From assembly GCA_013397075.1 (NCBI GenBank), contig VWZS01000321.1, positions 1 through 64,000 on the forward strand: a stretch of DNA of 64,000 bases, in the 5' to 3' direction. Of the stretch, positions 49,101-63,104 are shown in pieces. A model generated the notes under the pieces. The model was not told the DNA's origin. It saw only the letters and a list, made by a program, of their open reading frames with translations, and did not search any database. Numbering within the stretch: position 1 is the stretch's first letter; every line of letters starts with the position of its first letter. The DNA comes from Rhabdornis inornatus (lineage: Eukaryota; Chordata; Aves; Passeriformes; Rhabdornithidae). The position numbers and the translations under genes were made by a program.

Positions 49101-52100
49101 CCTAATTCTCTCAAAGTTCTTCCCCTCTCAAAGCTTGGAGGTATTAGGCCCACAAGAAATTAATAGTGAAAAGAGACCACTCTTAGATTTCCTTAAATAA
49201 TGATGCTTCCCAAGCTGTTCTGCTATTGTAAGTCTGACAAGTCCGCCGTGGGGCAGAGAAAAGAACTGTATTGGATTGAGATTAATCTAAATGTCTTGAA
49301 TGAATCCCTTGCCTCCACTCTGTTTCAGTGGGAATCTGCACAAAAGCCAGTAGGGCTGGGATTTACAGGGCAGGTATTGACTGAAACTGAAGTGGCACAG
49401 ACAGCACTACAGCTATTGGCAGTCCTCTGGCTGAAGTATTTTCCCACTAAGAGGGAACATCAGTGAGAAAAGAATGGGGAATTATAACAGTAAATCAGAT
49501 CTTACAGACCTTTGAAATATCATTTTTATTTCTGGTGCATGTTTGTGCATTTAGTGAAGAGTGGGATAACTTAAACAAAACAACAACAAAAAAGGAGCTG
49601 CCATTAACGATGGCCCAAGTTGTGTTTGTCACTGATAGCAGTGACACCTACTGAAGAATGAGGAATTAAAAAGGAACTGCAAGCTGGACTTAGCTAAAAT
49701 AGTCACTGGTATAGCTTTAACAGATGTTCCCATTTCTCTTCCTCCTGCTTTCTCTAGGAGCCAGCCTGCCTCATCAGCTGTTTCTACTTTTAACTTTTCC
49801 AATCCTCCCAGGAGTAAGTGGCACCCTTGATGAGTCCCAGACACTTCCTGTTTCAACCATACAGTAAAAGGGTTAAAAAGAAGCAGTCAATAAAAAGAAA
49901 AAGAAATCTTTTTTTTTGAACTTGAAAACCACATTTAGTACAAAACAAAAAACACAGCTTAAGCTTCCACCTCAAGCAGTTCTCAAATCTGACTTCAATT
50001 GAGAATGCAACTCTGCTGGAGTGGGACAGGAGGGAGAGCATACATATGGCACTGCAGTCCCATCCACAAATGCCTGAATATTTTTCACTAATTGGTCATC
50101 TCTGATTTGCCCAGAAGCCAACAAAACAACCTTTTTTAATGACAACAAAGAGAAAGCCACAAAACTTGTGCAGTGTAAATTATACACCTTGCAGTGTGCT
50201 GTAACCTTGTAACACTGAACTTAAACGTGTTTGCATACAGACATAACCTTCACCTGAAAATGGGGTCAAAATGAGTATTTTCTTGACACTTTTGTTACTT
50301 CTGGTTCTTTTGGAGGGAGGCATAAAACTTGAAGTATTTAAAACCTGGTTGTTTCAGCCCAAGATAAAGGCAAAAACAACAAGTTGGAAAATGCCCAATA
50401 CTTTTCAAAGTGTCCCTAAATTGAATTGCTGTTCAAATTGCACTATTAATAAAAATCTCCCCCAAACCAACAAAACCAGCAGCCTCAAATGGAATTACAG
50501 ATAGAGCCTCCACTTGTATCTTCACTCACATAAACTTTCTGGGAAATACTTCTCTGACTAAAAGGGCTTTGCAAGTGGGCAGCACCAGCCAAACAATAAT
50601 ACACACCAGATTCACTGAGTCCTGAACACGGGCTGCAAAATCTCCACACTTGTATTAGAGAACAGTGCAAGGCAGTTTGGAAACCTTCCTATTTGGGTAG
50701 GAAGATTTGCCTTTTTTTCTGAGGGAATCACTTCTGCCAGGATTTGAACAAAGTGCTCAATGGTATCCCATAACTGTTCACAGCTGTATGTGTGGGAATT
50801 ACTCCATCCTCCTAAAAATTACAGAGTTTGAAAGTAAAGATAAATAAAATAATTCCACACAAACATTCTCCCTCTGCCTTTTTTTCCCAGGAGTTTCTCC
50901 CAGGAAGAAGTGGTGGCACAATGGCATTTACTATCTTCTTGAGGATTAAAAGAAATAAAGAAACACAGTGGCATATCTCAATTTATCCCTGAGTTATTCT
51001 GCAGCACTGTCCTTGTGCAGATGGTAGGTTCAGCTGAGCAAGAGAAAGTCCTCACTGTTCACTTGCTGGGCTATGTGCTGTGCTGGTCTCATGGTACAGG
51101 TCTGTGCAAGTAGGAAATTGGGACTGGCTCACTAAGGGGTTTCACATCTTGTATTCTCTTTATTAGCACACGTTTTGCTTTTGTTTTTGCATCACTCTGG
51201 CTGCATGTCAGAGACCTGGTAGAGATTGCAGAACCATCTGCATATGAGATTACACAGATTAAATTACTCCTGGGTGCTTCTTCCCATGAATAACTTTTGG
51301 CAACCATTCAGATAAGTTTTGTCACCTGCACCCAACAGAAATTACTAGCAGTAATTGGCAACACTCATGGCCAGTTTCAATAACACCTAAAGGTACAAGA
51401 ACCTATGAGACAGTGGTAGAGATAGATCTATTTTCCAACATTTCTTCTAATCAGTCCACAGGTATGGAGGACATTGCAAGTTATTCTGAGGAGGTCCAGT
51501 TAAAATCCAAACCAACCAAAAAAACTGAGCAAAAAAGCCACCACAACAAAGCTCTCCAAACAAGATTTTGGAGGAAGGAATATCTACAAGGTTCTTCTCC
51601 TGGCATATTCTACAATTTCTGCCTTTGGTCAACATTACTCCTCTCCACAAAGCAGACTGCAGAGCAGATTTTTTGTCCATCACACCAATTTTGGCTCTTT
51701 AAAACAGGATTTCCACTGATAAAAATGGTAAGAGTATTTCCTCCTTGAATTTACATTGAAAAGTCTTCTCTTGGCCCTTGTGCTTTCCATGCTTTCCCTA
51801 TAAATTATGAAGGCTCTACCCCTCCTTGTCCAATATGATGAACTTCCTACTGACTTCTGGACACACAAAGCCAGCAGTACAGATGGTGCAATGCCATGTG
51901 AAAGAATGGCAAGGATTCAGTGGAGGTTATAGTTACAATCCAACCCTGCCAAAGAAATGCAGGATAGGAATTTTAAAAAATATTGAAGTAAAATAAAATT
52001 ATTTGTTTCTCCAGAGGAACTAGTTGTTAAAGGAAGGCAACAGAGATTCTGGCAAAATAAAATCTTTACCAAGAGATTGCTGGGGCTTTACTCTCAAGAG

Positions 52101-52846
52101 ATGCAAATGTAACTTCCAATAGTTTATGGTTCTTAATGCCTCCAGAGTTTCCAGGGAATGCTATTTGACTACTATTGTGTAAGCACATTGTTATGCTTAT
52201 TTTACAAGCTTAACCCTTTTCACCCCACAGCCCTAACCCAGCTGTATCTTGACGCCTAAAATCCATCAGCATAGCCACACATGCTGCCAGGCATATCTCA
52301 CCACGTTCAGTTCCAAGTTCTGTAAGCCATGGCACTGAAATTCCAGAGCAGTCACTCAAGCACAAAGCAACTCTGCAGGGAGGCTGCTCTGCTGAACAAA
52401 GTTACCTGAAAAAATCCACTATCAAACATCCTATAAACAACTACTAACAGAAAGGAACATGACGGCAAACTAGTGAATGATTAAATTCAGACAGTTGATG
52501 GATTAAGATGATCTAGCTTTGGTACTTCCCTTTTAATTTTTTTTTTTTTTTAAACTGTGTCATATTCCTGTTAGAGTAATTTAAAAAATGGATTGAAATA
52601 TATCCAGTGAACTTCCCTGAAATTTTACTTCTTCCAAAACAACTGCTGTGATGTGGCAAGGATGTTCCAATCAATACACTACTTTAAATAAAAGGGAATT
52701 GCTCATGGCATTCATTCTTTTCCATGGATTTCATGCTTTAACAAGTTGGAGAGTTCCCACATTGTTACTAGGTATATAAGTATGGTTACCTAGATACATT
52801 TATGTAGGGATGATACTCTTAGCCAAAGAAATTAATTTTAAGTAGT
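46185..52846 (-). other. Upstream intron/flank of CALCRL
   Basis: AT-rich, with short A-rich runs (for example near 47517 and 49910). All open frames are short and unfamiliar. It should be, at least in part, the intron between the 5' non-coding exon(s) and the ATG exon. I cannot point to a non-coding exon from sequence alone. Confidence 0.5.
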
Positions 52847-52922
52847 CCTGCCAGGAGCAGAGAGATACACTCGATGTGCCTCACGGTCCCTTCCAACTTC
52901 AGAAGTCCTATGATATATGTGA
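52847..52922 (+). mobile_element. CR1 LINE 3' tail, forward orientation
   Basis: CCTGCCAGGAGCAGAGAGAT, ACTCGATG, CACGGTCCCTTCCAACTTCA and CCTATGATA follow the forward CR1 3' end, reaching its terminal TATGAT-type motif. Truncated at the 5' side and non-coding. It is antisense to CALCRL. Confidence 0.78.
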
Positions 52923-55900
52923 AAAATACTGTATAGTCCTCCAGAGAAAATTTCACCACCTTCAAGCAAAATTATTTTTGTTTTGAATTAAAGCAAAGAC
53001 AGTATGAATTTATGAATTAATCAAATAGACCTTAGGACTTGTGTAACACCCCTTGTTGAGATGCTGAAGTGGGATTTTTTTCCCAGCCACTGCTGTTTAA
53101 AAGCTGCAGAGTGTACTGTTGCTCTGTGTGCCCCTTTCAGGCAGTGTTTTTTTATTTGAATGACTCTATTTGATGCTGTTTACCAAGTAATGACCCAAAA
53201 GAGATCCAAAGGTTTCTTTGTGAAAATGTTTACGACATGAAGTAATTTTCTCAACTGGCTGAGTTTTAAAAGTTTTTTGTTATTTCTTCATTGACACATG
53301 CTAATTTTACAAGAACAGTATTTCCACAGTTCAAAGACTTTTCTCAAGGTCAGAACAAGGCAATGGGAAAATGGGTTAATCAAAATGTACCAGGACTATT
53401 GTTTTTTTCAGAGTTTACCACTCAGGCTTTTTCTCATTGGCCCCAGCCCAGTTTGGCAGTTGAACATATTCTCTGACACTTACAGGTTTTACACCAGTTT
53501 CCTTTAGATTCACATTTAGAAGTGTGAATATTTATGCACAAATATATTCTCATTCAGTTATAAATAAAGCAATAAAGTTTCAACATGTGATTTTTTAATG
53601 AAATTGTTACATTTCAGGTGGCCTGTGGCACAGCAGCAGCTCAGAGCAGGATGGGGAGGGAGCAGGTGGCCAGGAAAGGGATCTGCTTTTGCCAGGATAA
53701 ACAATGTGCTGGTGCAGCCACTGCATCAGAACCAGTGTCCCAACTTTGGGTTCATCTTTGGTCAATCACTTGACCAGAACTGATGAACAAAGTGTAGAAA
53801 TAAACTCTTCACGGATATGTCAGAAGCACTACAGCCTTCTGATTTTGTGTTGCATTTCTTTTTTTTTATTTAAAAAGCACCCCAAACAACAAACAAACAA
53901 AACCCCAAAATCCAGTACAGAGAACTAAAGTGTGTCCAAGGCAGCTTTCACTGGCAATAGTTTTAGTCTGGCTAAGGATGAAATTTCAGATGGAAAGTTC
54001 ATGCCAAATATTAACATTTTCTCTCATGAGATATTTCTGATGCATTTAGTAGTCCAAAAAACTTCAGGTAAATTTAAGGCAGCTTTAGAAAAAATCAGCT
54101 TGGTATACTTTGGTACATATAAAACAAAATAAACCACCAGCTACTTCAAAGCCTTTATCAGGTCGACCTAAGTCATGACAGTTCAGAACATTTCCTCTTA
54201 AATTTAAAATTTCACATGCCAGAAGTCAAAAGTGCAAGCTCTGGAATATTTTACCCTTTGAATATTAGACAATACATGTTATACTGTGCTAAATTATCAA
54301 AACTACTAATCCATCCTGTAGAAAAGCCAAGAACAAGCAGCAGCCAAAAACAACTTTTTGAATTCTAGTGGTCTGCAGCTTGTCTCCTCTGCCTTAATTA
54401 GCTACAGATATTTCCCATCTCTCCTATGCTTTTGCATCTGCTGCATTACTAAAGGGGCACTTTAGGAGCACATGGTTTAAGCTGGGCTCACACAGGGCAT
54501 GCTGGCTGTAAATTAGCCTGTGAGACTCTGAGTTAACATTAGTTTTGCCAAACTGAGGTAAGTATTGCCTGTGGTTGTTTCTAAGTCTTTGAAATGGGAA
54601 TTACCTTCAACTGCATCCATGCCCTGCCACACTCACAGGAATATCGACATAAGCAAAGATCTGACAGGGGCCAAAACACCCAGGAGAAAGAAACACTTTG
54701 CTAGAGATGTTGTCAGCTTAAAAGTCAATCAGAGGATCAAAGCAATTAACTAACCAGCTTAACAAAATGAGATCCTTGGAACAGAGGCAAGGAGGCAAGC
54801 TGCTACCCAGTGGCTGCAGTAACCCCTCTCAGCATTTGCCCAATGCATTCCTCATTCTGATCTGGACACAGAGGGCAAAAAATAACTGGCACCAGTATAA
54901 ACTTCAGAGTCTCAACTTGTTTTGTTACATACAATCCCCCAAAGGGCACTTATGACTCTTTGGATAGGCAATGCCATTTTCAACCACCTAGAACATATTT
55001 CAGCGTTGATCTTTATGAACTCTCATTGCCAACCTGTACTTTTTTAAAAGAGCAGTTTCTTTTTTACCTGAGCTCAGTCTTTTAGTCTGAATAAGAGTAT
55101 CTAAGTAGAAATCTTTGGCACTAACTGAAATAATACATTTCTATATCTTTTCTGAAATATCACTTAGGCAAAATTTCTTCCACCTAAAATTATGTATAAT
55201 CCTTACCTGAAAGTAAGAAGCTAAGCCTTTTCTGATTTTCAATTTTATCCAGCAATTGCATCTTGAAGTCTTAATTCACATTTTGAAATACTAGAGAGTA
55301 ACAACGCTGAAAACTGGACAGGCACAAGTCTAGCTGGCCTTATACTTCAGTTGACACCCTGTTACATTTTCATGCTGTTAACAGAGAAGGGATTCTGTGC
55401 CACTGAAAAAATTCTGCTTGCAGAGCTTCTGCTGCCATGAAAGACGTGAAAAGTTTGAAATAGCAAGAGCAGCTGGTGGGGGAGCCGACAATTTGGCTGG
55501 CATGCAGTCTGAAAGCCACACACATTTCTGAGGGTCAGCAGGGCCCTCACTCCCAGCCCCACAGCAGCAGTGCCACATCCCAGCACTCCTGCAGCACTGG
55601 CTTTGTGTGTTTGGCTCTTCTCACGGCACATCCATGTGCTCTACAGAGCTGCAGAATGGGAGCAGCACTGCACATTATCACACGAACCCCTCTGCTCTCG
55701 GTGAGGCAGGGATTTCAGACAGTGCCAGCTGCAATCTGTAGGAAGCAGTGTGAATGTTTCCATGAATTCAGTTGAAGATCATATGCTCAGGGTGTGGCCG
55801 TGGGAAAGACCAGTGTATCTTACACACAGTCCCTAAAGTCCAATTAGTGTTCCTTTAATTACAAACAGACTTTTCCATATCCTTTTGCAGTATTCCGCCC

Positions 55901-56876
55901 TCTCTTACCTGAATGAAAACCAAGATAAAATACTATGAACATTAAAAATGCTACATAAAGTGGACACAAAAATCGCTGCCTTGATAAACTGGAGTCTCAC
56001 TTGGACAAGATATGCCATGAAGATGAACTGTTACATATCAAATGTAATAAAACATTACAAGCACTATAGCTACAGCAGGGGAATGTGCATCAAGCACAGC
56101 TATTCTGGTCATGAATTGCATACAATTTTCATTTGCACATAATTTGTACATTTAAACACATTATCTCCCCTCCAGATGTAACATTAACAATAATATAAAG
56201 GCAGGAAATGTAATGGAAAAATCACAGTTTAAAGCTTGTCAAAATTTCAAGCAAATGAAAATTTCCACTGTAAGCATGAAAAATATATGGCTTTAATATA
56301 GGTGCCCATATTTTCTGCATACTCACATCCTGCATTTTTTTCCTTGAGAAAAATAAACCTCACAGAAGTCTCAGACTGATTTCACACTCCAGAAAAAAAG
56401 TCCTTGGCAGAAACAAAATGCATGGAATTTGATGGGAAGCTTTTATAAGGATGTCTACCCAAATTAAGTTAAAAAGTAACCATTTGAGTTTGTATTTGTA
56501 CAGAGCAGATCCTGCCATTGTCTGGTCATTGTCTCAGACACCAGTGCAGAACTCATAGGCATTAGTTTGGCATTGATACACAGCTTGGACACCAAACTTG
56601 CAGGCATTACTTCCCTCAGACTGACGTACCAAAACTCACTAAGAAATGCACTTGGCATGCCTTTTAAATTTTTTTCCCCATACTCTTTAACTTAATAAGA
56701 CACATCAAAAGGCTCATCCATTTCAGGCACCTGCAGAGATTCTGGACATGCACCCCTCAACTGTAACCCTCCCAAAAGCTGCATTTGTGCATCCTGTTCC
56801 ACAGAGCATGTGAAAATTCAAATTCATCTTGCTGAGAAATTTTGTTCACAGCTGCTTGCTTGGCAGAGATTTGGTT
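52923..56876. other. Upstream flank, nothing recognised
   Basis: AT-rich with a GC-richer stretch around 55440-55720. No domain-bearing frame, RNA gene or repeat family recognised. Confidence 0.5.
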
Positions 56877-56900
56877 GGGGAGGGAGGGGAGGGAGGAGGG
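56877..56900 (+). other. G-quadruplex motif in a GA-rich tract
   Basis: Five runs of three or four G (56877-80, 82-84, 86-89, 91-93, 98-100) separated by one to four bases satisfy the standard intramolecular G-quadruplex pattern. The tract continues as AGAGAGA. It is G-rich on the plus strand, so it would be the template strand for CALCRL transcription. Confidence 0.7.
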
Positions 56901-59900
56901 AGAGAGAATTTTCCAAGCAGTGGGGAAAACAGCACAGAACTTTCATCATCAATGGCCTTGACATTGCTGGAGCCAACGGAAACAACATCACCCAAGTGAC
57001 TCCATGCGAGGGAACCATTCGGACACAAATAAAAAATCTCCTGCATTTATTTCTATCATGGTAGCTTATGCCAAACTTCCTTTGGTGAAATCCAGATTTC
57101 TCCTCCATTGGCTTCCTCCTGCTGTTGATAGAGCAGGATATTTGCTGAAACAAGCAGGTAATGAATGAGATGTTCTGAATTAATCAGCATATATGCTGGA
57201 GAGATAATTGTGTTCTCTTCTGAAGCTCTAACAACTGGTTGTGTTTTTCCAAAGGAGCTAAATTAAGGTAATAGGCATAGGATTTCTGTACTAAATTCTA
57301 CTGGATGAAAGTCTTGCTGGCAGGTGAATTCCATAACAGGTATATGTCTTACTGACCCCGTCAGTAGATTTATAGAAGCAAAAATGCCTGGCAATTGATA
57401 CAGGCCTATACCACACAAAGAACAGGTAACATTCCATGAGGTAACTTCTCATTGCCATAACTCCTCCAGGATTCCAAAAGAAATACAAATTTGCAGGAAT
57501 AAAGCCTGGTTGGTTTTCTCCCAGTAAATAAATTTCGCTTTCTCAAGAGAGTATTAGAAAACAAGTACTGCACAAATCTATTTTATTACTGCTCAATGAT
57601 AAGTAGAGTGTACAAAAACATTTTTATTCTTGGTGCTTCCTTGTGATATCCCAAGTCTTTACTGACTGTGCAGAGCTAAACACTTTCTGTATATCATTCT
57701 AAAACTAGTGGCATTTTATGGATGGCATTATTTATTCCAGATAACACAAAAATGTTTTATAGACCAGGGAGCAAAGTACTTTTAGCTTTCTCCAAGCCAA
57801 GCATAGAACGGATTAGATACAGACCCTGATCAAGAAGGACACTGACAACTTTACATGTATTTGGGTTTTCTACTCTAAAAGACATAATTTCCCAAACATT
57901 ATTTCAGTAAGATGTTTAGATATCAGAAAGCATCATTTGCAACCACGAGAATTAGTAAATCCACTCATGTCATTGCCACCAGACAACTTCTATATTTGAA
58001 GTCATTATTGATCCTCAGGCTGCTTCATTATCCCACTTTACAAAGCTTTGGAGAACAGAAAGGGACTTCTGAAGAGTGCTTTTAAGGAACAGAGAACTTT
58101 AAATCTGAAGTGGCCATCACCCAGAGATCTGAACTCTGAACCCCACTTGGCTGGTGATCTCTGAGGGCCAGACATTATGTGAAATATGACCCGAAAGCAT
58201 CTGTTGGAAATCAGACTACCAAACTGATGGGACATTCAGTCTAATCCAAATGTGGGAGCCAAGTCTGCTACTGAAAATATATAATGCTACCAAATGTAGA
58301 ATCATTACTCTGTGAAGAAAATTGTTTCAGTTCTAGCAAGGAAACCATAAAAAATAGCTCTTCAATGCAGTTTTTCCTGTAAGGTCACAGAGAAGCACCA
58401 GAAAAGAATATAAAGAGAAGACCAGAGCAAGAGAATTAAAAAAAAAAATCTGATCCTAAATCAAAGAGTTGAGAGTCAGTTGATATATTCAGTAAGGGCT
58501 TTGTGAAAGAATTCTTAAGCCATGTGTGGCTCTTACAGACATATCTATTGTGGGAGGTATTTTAACCAGCTTCATGTCTGACAGACAGTCTGTGGAATAT
58601 AAATAAATTTCAGCTTCTAATACAGATATAATTTTCCTTCTCCATAGGAGTGAATACTGGTGAGAACGTGCAGTGTTTAGGATCAGTCCATTTGGATTTA
58701 CAGTTTTTGAGAAGCCTACAAAAACTGACAGTTTTTGAAGGTCATAAGTAATAAAACCTTTATTGTGTTGGACAAAAAAAAAAAGAAATTTATTTAAGAG
58801 ATTTGCTCACCACCACTTCGCATGTCATGTCACAACTGACATTTAAATGTCCATTCAGCAATTAGAAATGGATTTAGCATGCATTTCTGTTGGGATTGTC
58901 ATCAGAAGGACTGCAAATAGAGAGTAAAATGCTTTGGGTTAAGAGAAAACCCAGAGAAATGAAAAGCCAGGAAAATATCAATCAGTATTTCTGCTAAAAA
59001 ATTATCAGTAATTTATCATCTATACCAGTTTTTCACCTGGAGTTGCACTTACCTACTTCTGAGATGGTCTCAGGACAGAAATTCCCTTTTAAGGCTGTGG
59101 TTTGGATGTTCATGCCTCTCACTAGGGAGCTTAAAGGAACATCTCTCACAAGGAATTCCCAGGGCTAAGTGCTACTCAAGTGAGACAATCTACATGAACA
59201 TTCTCTTTGTTCCTAAGAAACATGATGGAGACTCTTCCCCTTCTGAGAAAGAACCACTACCTAAGGTGACCTCCTGCCTCCAGCTCTATCCCTTTCTCAT
59301 CTCTTGCTGCCCAATTCAAGCACTGACCACAGACTGAATTGCATTGTGGATGTCAGTTTTCTTACCCACCTCAATAACCAAACAGATACAGCTTCACGTC
59401 ATGTTCTATCTGCAATTCCCAGCTGGAAACTGGAGATTACCTACTTGGTGTAGTGAAACTCCAGTGCCACATCCCACTAAGGAACAGTCCCCTGCAATAG
59501 ACAGACATTGATAAAGGTGACTGAAATGTCTGATTCTGGCAATCTGCTAATTGGTCACATTTGATTTCCTGATTCCTTCATTACTCCTATAAAGACCTAA
59601 GGGGAATCGAAAATCTCTTTTACACGTAATCACAAAGCAATCACAGCTCTTAAGCAAGCCATCCAGACAGAGGACAAGAATGTTAAGAATGGAGAGGAAC
59701 CATGAGAAAATTACTTGTCAGAGAATGTATTCCTAGACAAAAATATGAAAAATTCTACAATGTAAAATAGAATACAACTTACTTTAAAATAGGATGTGTA
59801 ATATGTTAGCACTAGGTATCCATTTAACACCACAGCACATTCAAAATCCAGTACCTGACAATTATCATTACTGAGGATCAATTTAAAAATCTGCAGAGTC

Positions 59901-62900
59901 AATCTAAGCGTCAAACCTTCGTTTAGATTTTGAAACACTCAAACTAAAAGGGATTTTGAACAACTCTATGGTCCTTTTAGTTGGGGAAATTTATTCACGG
60001 AGTTCAAAGAACACCAAGGAATTCTCAAATCTCCGCACTCCAAACAAAACAAAGGAACTGAATGAGTGTTAACTTCAGAAGCTAACTTGAGCTTTTTAAA
60101 TACCAGCACTATCAACTATTTTTCTGTCCAAAAAAATACCCCAGGGACACCCACAACACATGCTGGTGCAGTGGAAATGGACCTGCCCAGCTAATCAGGA
60201 TCATCCTTTTTATTTTTAATTGACCTTTTACAATAGCAAAAGGTGAACAACACATACAAATATTGCAGAAAGCACAAAACCATTAGAAATAAACCTCTGC
60301 CTCTCATTTTGCTTTCTCCAAACTGCTGGGGGGGTAATCAGTCTCTAGCACAGCCTCCATTTACACCACGCTTGCACTCAGCTGTGACTGCACACATCTT
60401 GCCAATGCTGCTCCTCACCTGTGTGGGTCAGGAGATTCCCTGCCTCTCACAGAGCTTCCATGCCCTCTGAGATGCCTTGAGGGTGTAAGAGACACTTGCC
60501 AAGCCTGGCCCCGATGGATCTGCTGTATCCTGATGGACTGAGCCAGGCCTACTAGGCTTCCCAGGAAGCTGCAGGTGCCTGAGTGCTGGGTCATCCCATC
60601 CCACCCCAAACATGGAACACTACAAACCCTTCCCCTCTTAGTAGCTTCCCTATGAACAGCTGAGATGAAGGAACAGGAATAATAATATAATAATAAAAAA
60701 AAGAACAAAAAGAGCCCCTCCAAAGCAAACCCACACACAAAAAAAAAGAAAATAAAAATTAAATCCTGATGAAGAATTAAAAAAACCACATAGTCTGCGT
60801 TCTATTCAGTTTCACTGAAGTCACTGAGTCATAGCATGCCCAGAGCAGAATCAAACAACTCAGAAACAAAGGTCCTGAGAAAAGGGGGTCACACACACTA
60901 GGCCACCTCCAAGGACTGCCAATAAAGGGCACATTGCTAAATCCAACTTTTAGAGAAACACCAACAAGAGCCAGGAGAGCACGACGAACATTTTTGGTGA
61001 GATCCCAACACAGAGCTGAAAGCTCACCTCAGCAGGCTGTCAGCATCCAGAACCTGGCAAACACGACTTGAGCAGTGTTCCAGTGCCTGCAGTGTCCCAG
61101 TCAGCAGGACAGATGAGCACTGTGGGCTGCCTTTCATTCACCCTGTTTACACAGCCCTCTTTGCAGGAAATGGCTCCTCCCAGAGTTTAAGGGACCAAAA
61201 GAGTCAAGTGATCTTGAAGTACAGAGAGGAGGTGGAGGAAAGGGTGGTATTCCTTCCCATCAAAGATCATTTTTACTTAAATATCATTCTCTGTTGAGCT
61301 TAGACTCTTGTTCCTGAGACTGTAATTGACTCTGGTGAGCTCTGCCAAACAGCCCTAAAAATGGCAGCTCTGAAGGTATAACCTTACAAAAGCACTATAC
61401 TAGAACCCTTCCCAAAGGAGCTCAAAAGAAATGTATCTTTGTAGAGACAATATTTGACAAAGAGATTTATATAGTCAAAGGAGAAATGCTATTCTGCACT
61501 GAAATAAAACCAGGTTGTGAACCTGGATAGCCCCTTGAAAAATTAGTAAGCCCTCTCAAGTATTTTCAGCACATCTGGAAGAGCTGAAAAGCCCAAACAG
61601 AACACACACTAAAAACAAATAAATAAATAAAGTGCATCCGCATTGCTCTGTGAGGTCTAAGTTTTGCTCAAGGTCTCTTCCACGGACCTTTGGTGACTGT
61701 TCAGCTGGAAATTAAGGGCTCAAGAGGTTTTTGTGAAAGCAGAAAGGGATATCCTGAGTCCCAGCCAGCAGCCTAACAATGCAGCTTCCAACAGCCAGGA
61801 CTGTGTGGATTGTGTTAGGAACATCACTCATTACCGCCCTGTGCGCTCATGGAGTCTTCTTATAATTCCACTTTAGCTATCAAAAACGTTCTATTTATGA
61901 GAGATACTACACTTTAAGCAACAGGTTCCTACTCTAGAAAAATAAAACTATGAATTTTAATTTTTATTTCTCAATATATTCAGGTAGTGAGCTTTAAAAG
62001 GTACACTGTGTAATTCTAATATATTCACTGGGAAAACCAATTTTCACAATTTGCACTATTTAGGCTGTGGAAAGTCTATTTCTAGCTTGACTTTCATTTG
62101 TATTTGACCTCTGACCAGTGTAACTTGAAATTTTCTTTATGACAATCTCTTCTAGTCTTCAAGGCAAAAAAAAATTCCAAACCCAAACCAAAATTCAAAC
62201 AAAACAAGACAAAAACCTCACCCAGTTTGTACTAAACTCTCATTGAAAACATATGCATCCATCTCCTGCTGTTTCTACCACAAAATAGTTCAAATGCATT
62301 TCTCTCAGCAACATCCTCTCTCCTGCAGGACTGTGACATAGGTGCAGATGATCACTGTGGGACTGGATTAGATTCTTGGCAAAAGTGGCTATGATGTACT
62401 TGCTGCTACATCCTAAGGTTTGTTAGCATTCCTTGTCCTAGCTGGATTGACACCCCAGAGGAGCAACTGAGGAGTTATTCCAGAAAGCATCTGAGCTGTG
62501 GCTTTCAGAAGTAGCTGCATTTATGTCCAAGGGATGAAATGCTTCAATAACTTTTGCGTTATTGCACATTACTTCCTATTTGTACTGAAGCTCATAAAAG
62601 TAAGAAAGCAGAACTACTTAAATTATAAAACTCTAAAATTCCTAAAGGCACATCTTTACACTCTTAAGAAAAATTGATGTCCCATGCAACAGCCAAAGAG
62701 CTACGAACTGTTTAAAACTGTGGAAATATCTTAACTTCTGTCATTTTTTGTTACACCTAGCAGTTAATTTGAATTAGGGTCTTTTAACTTAACTGCAGAG
62801 ACAGATTTGAGACAACTACAAATGTGAGTCTTCACACATTTATCATTCTCCCTGTGCTGCTCCTCACAGCTTGTTGATGAAGGAAGAGGCAAGGTTAGAA

Positions 62901-63042
62901 TAGGTGATGAGTATTGATCCTGCCCTCAATAATGTTCAAATTATTGATGTTCAGATGCTCAAATGGTCTTTGTGCACAGCTCCTCACCATTCCTGGAGAA
63001 GTGAAGTTGTACTCTTAGCAAATGCTTAGCGGCCAAATGAGA
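56901..63042. other. Upstream flank, nothing recognised
   Basis: AT-rich DNA. An A-rich stretch with AATAATAATAAA character lies at about 60675-60760. The minus-strand frame of 124 codons across 60415-60789 is the translation of this tract and is spurious. No TFPI exon, CpG island or clear promoter is seen. Confidence 0.5.
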
Positions 63043-63104
63043 ATTTTGTCACTCGGACAAAACTTTGTCTGACAAAAAATTTGTCAGATTTGACAAAATC
63101 TGAC
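63043..63104. repeat. Cluster of inverted repeats built on TTTGTC/GACAAA
   Basis: Three perfect hairpins lie in a row: GACAAA/TTTGTC (63056-63069, 2-base loop), TGACAAA/TTTGTCA (63070-63086, 3-base loop) and GTCAGATT/AATCTGAC (63083-63104, 6-base loop, overlapping the second). A further TTTTGTC lies at 63044-63050. Single-sequence evidence only; no family recognised. Confidence 0.75.

Noticed and set aside
60415..60789. 124-codon minus-strand frame rich in Phe and Leu
   Set aside because: It translates an A-rich low-complexity tract and does not resemble a real membrane protein.
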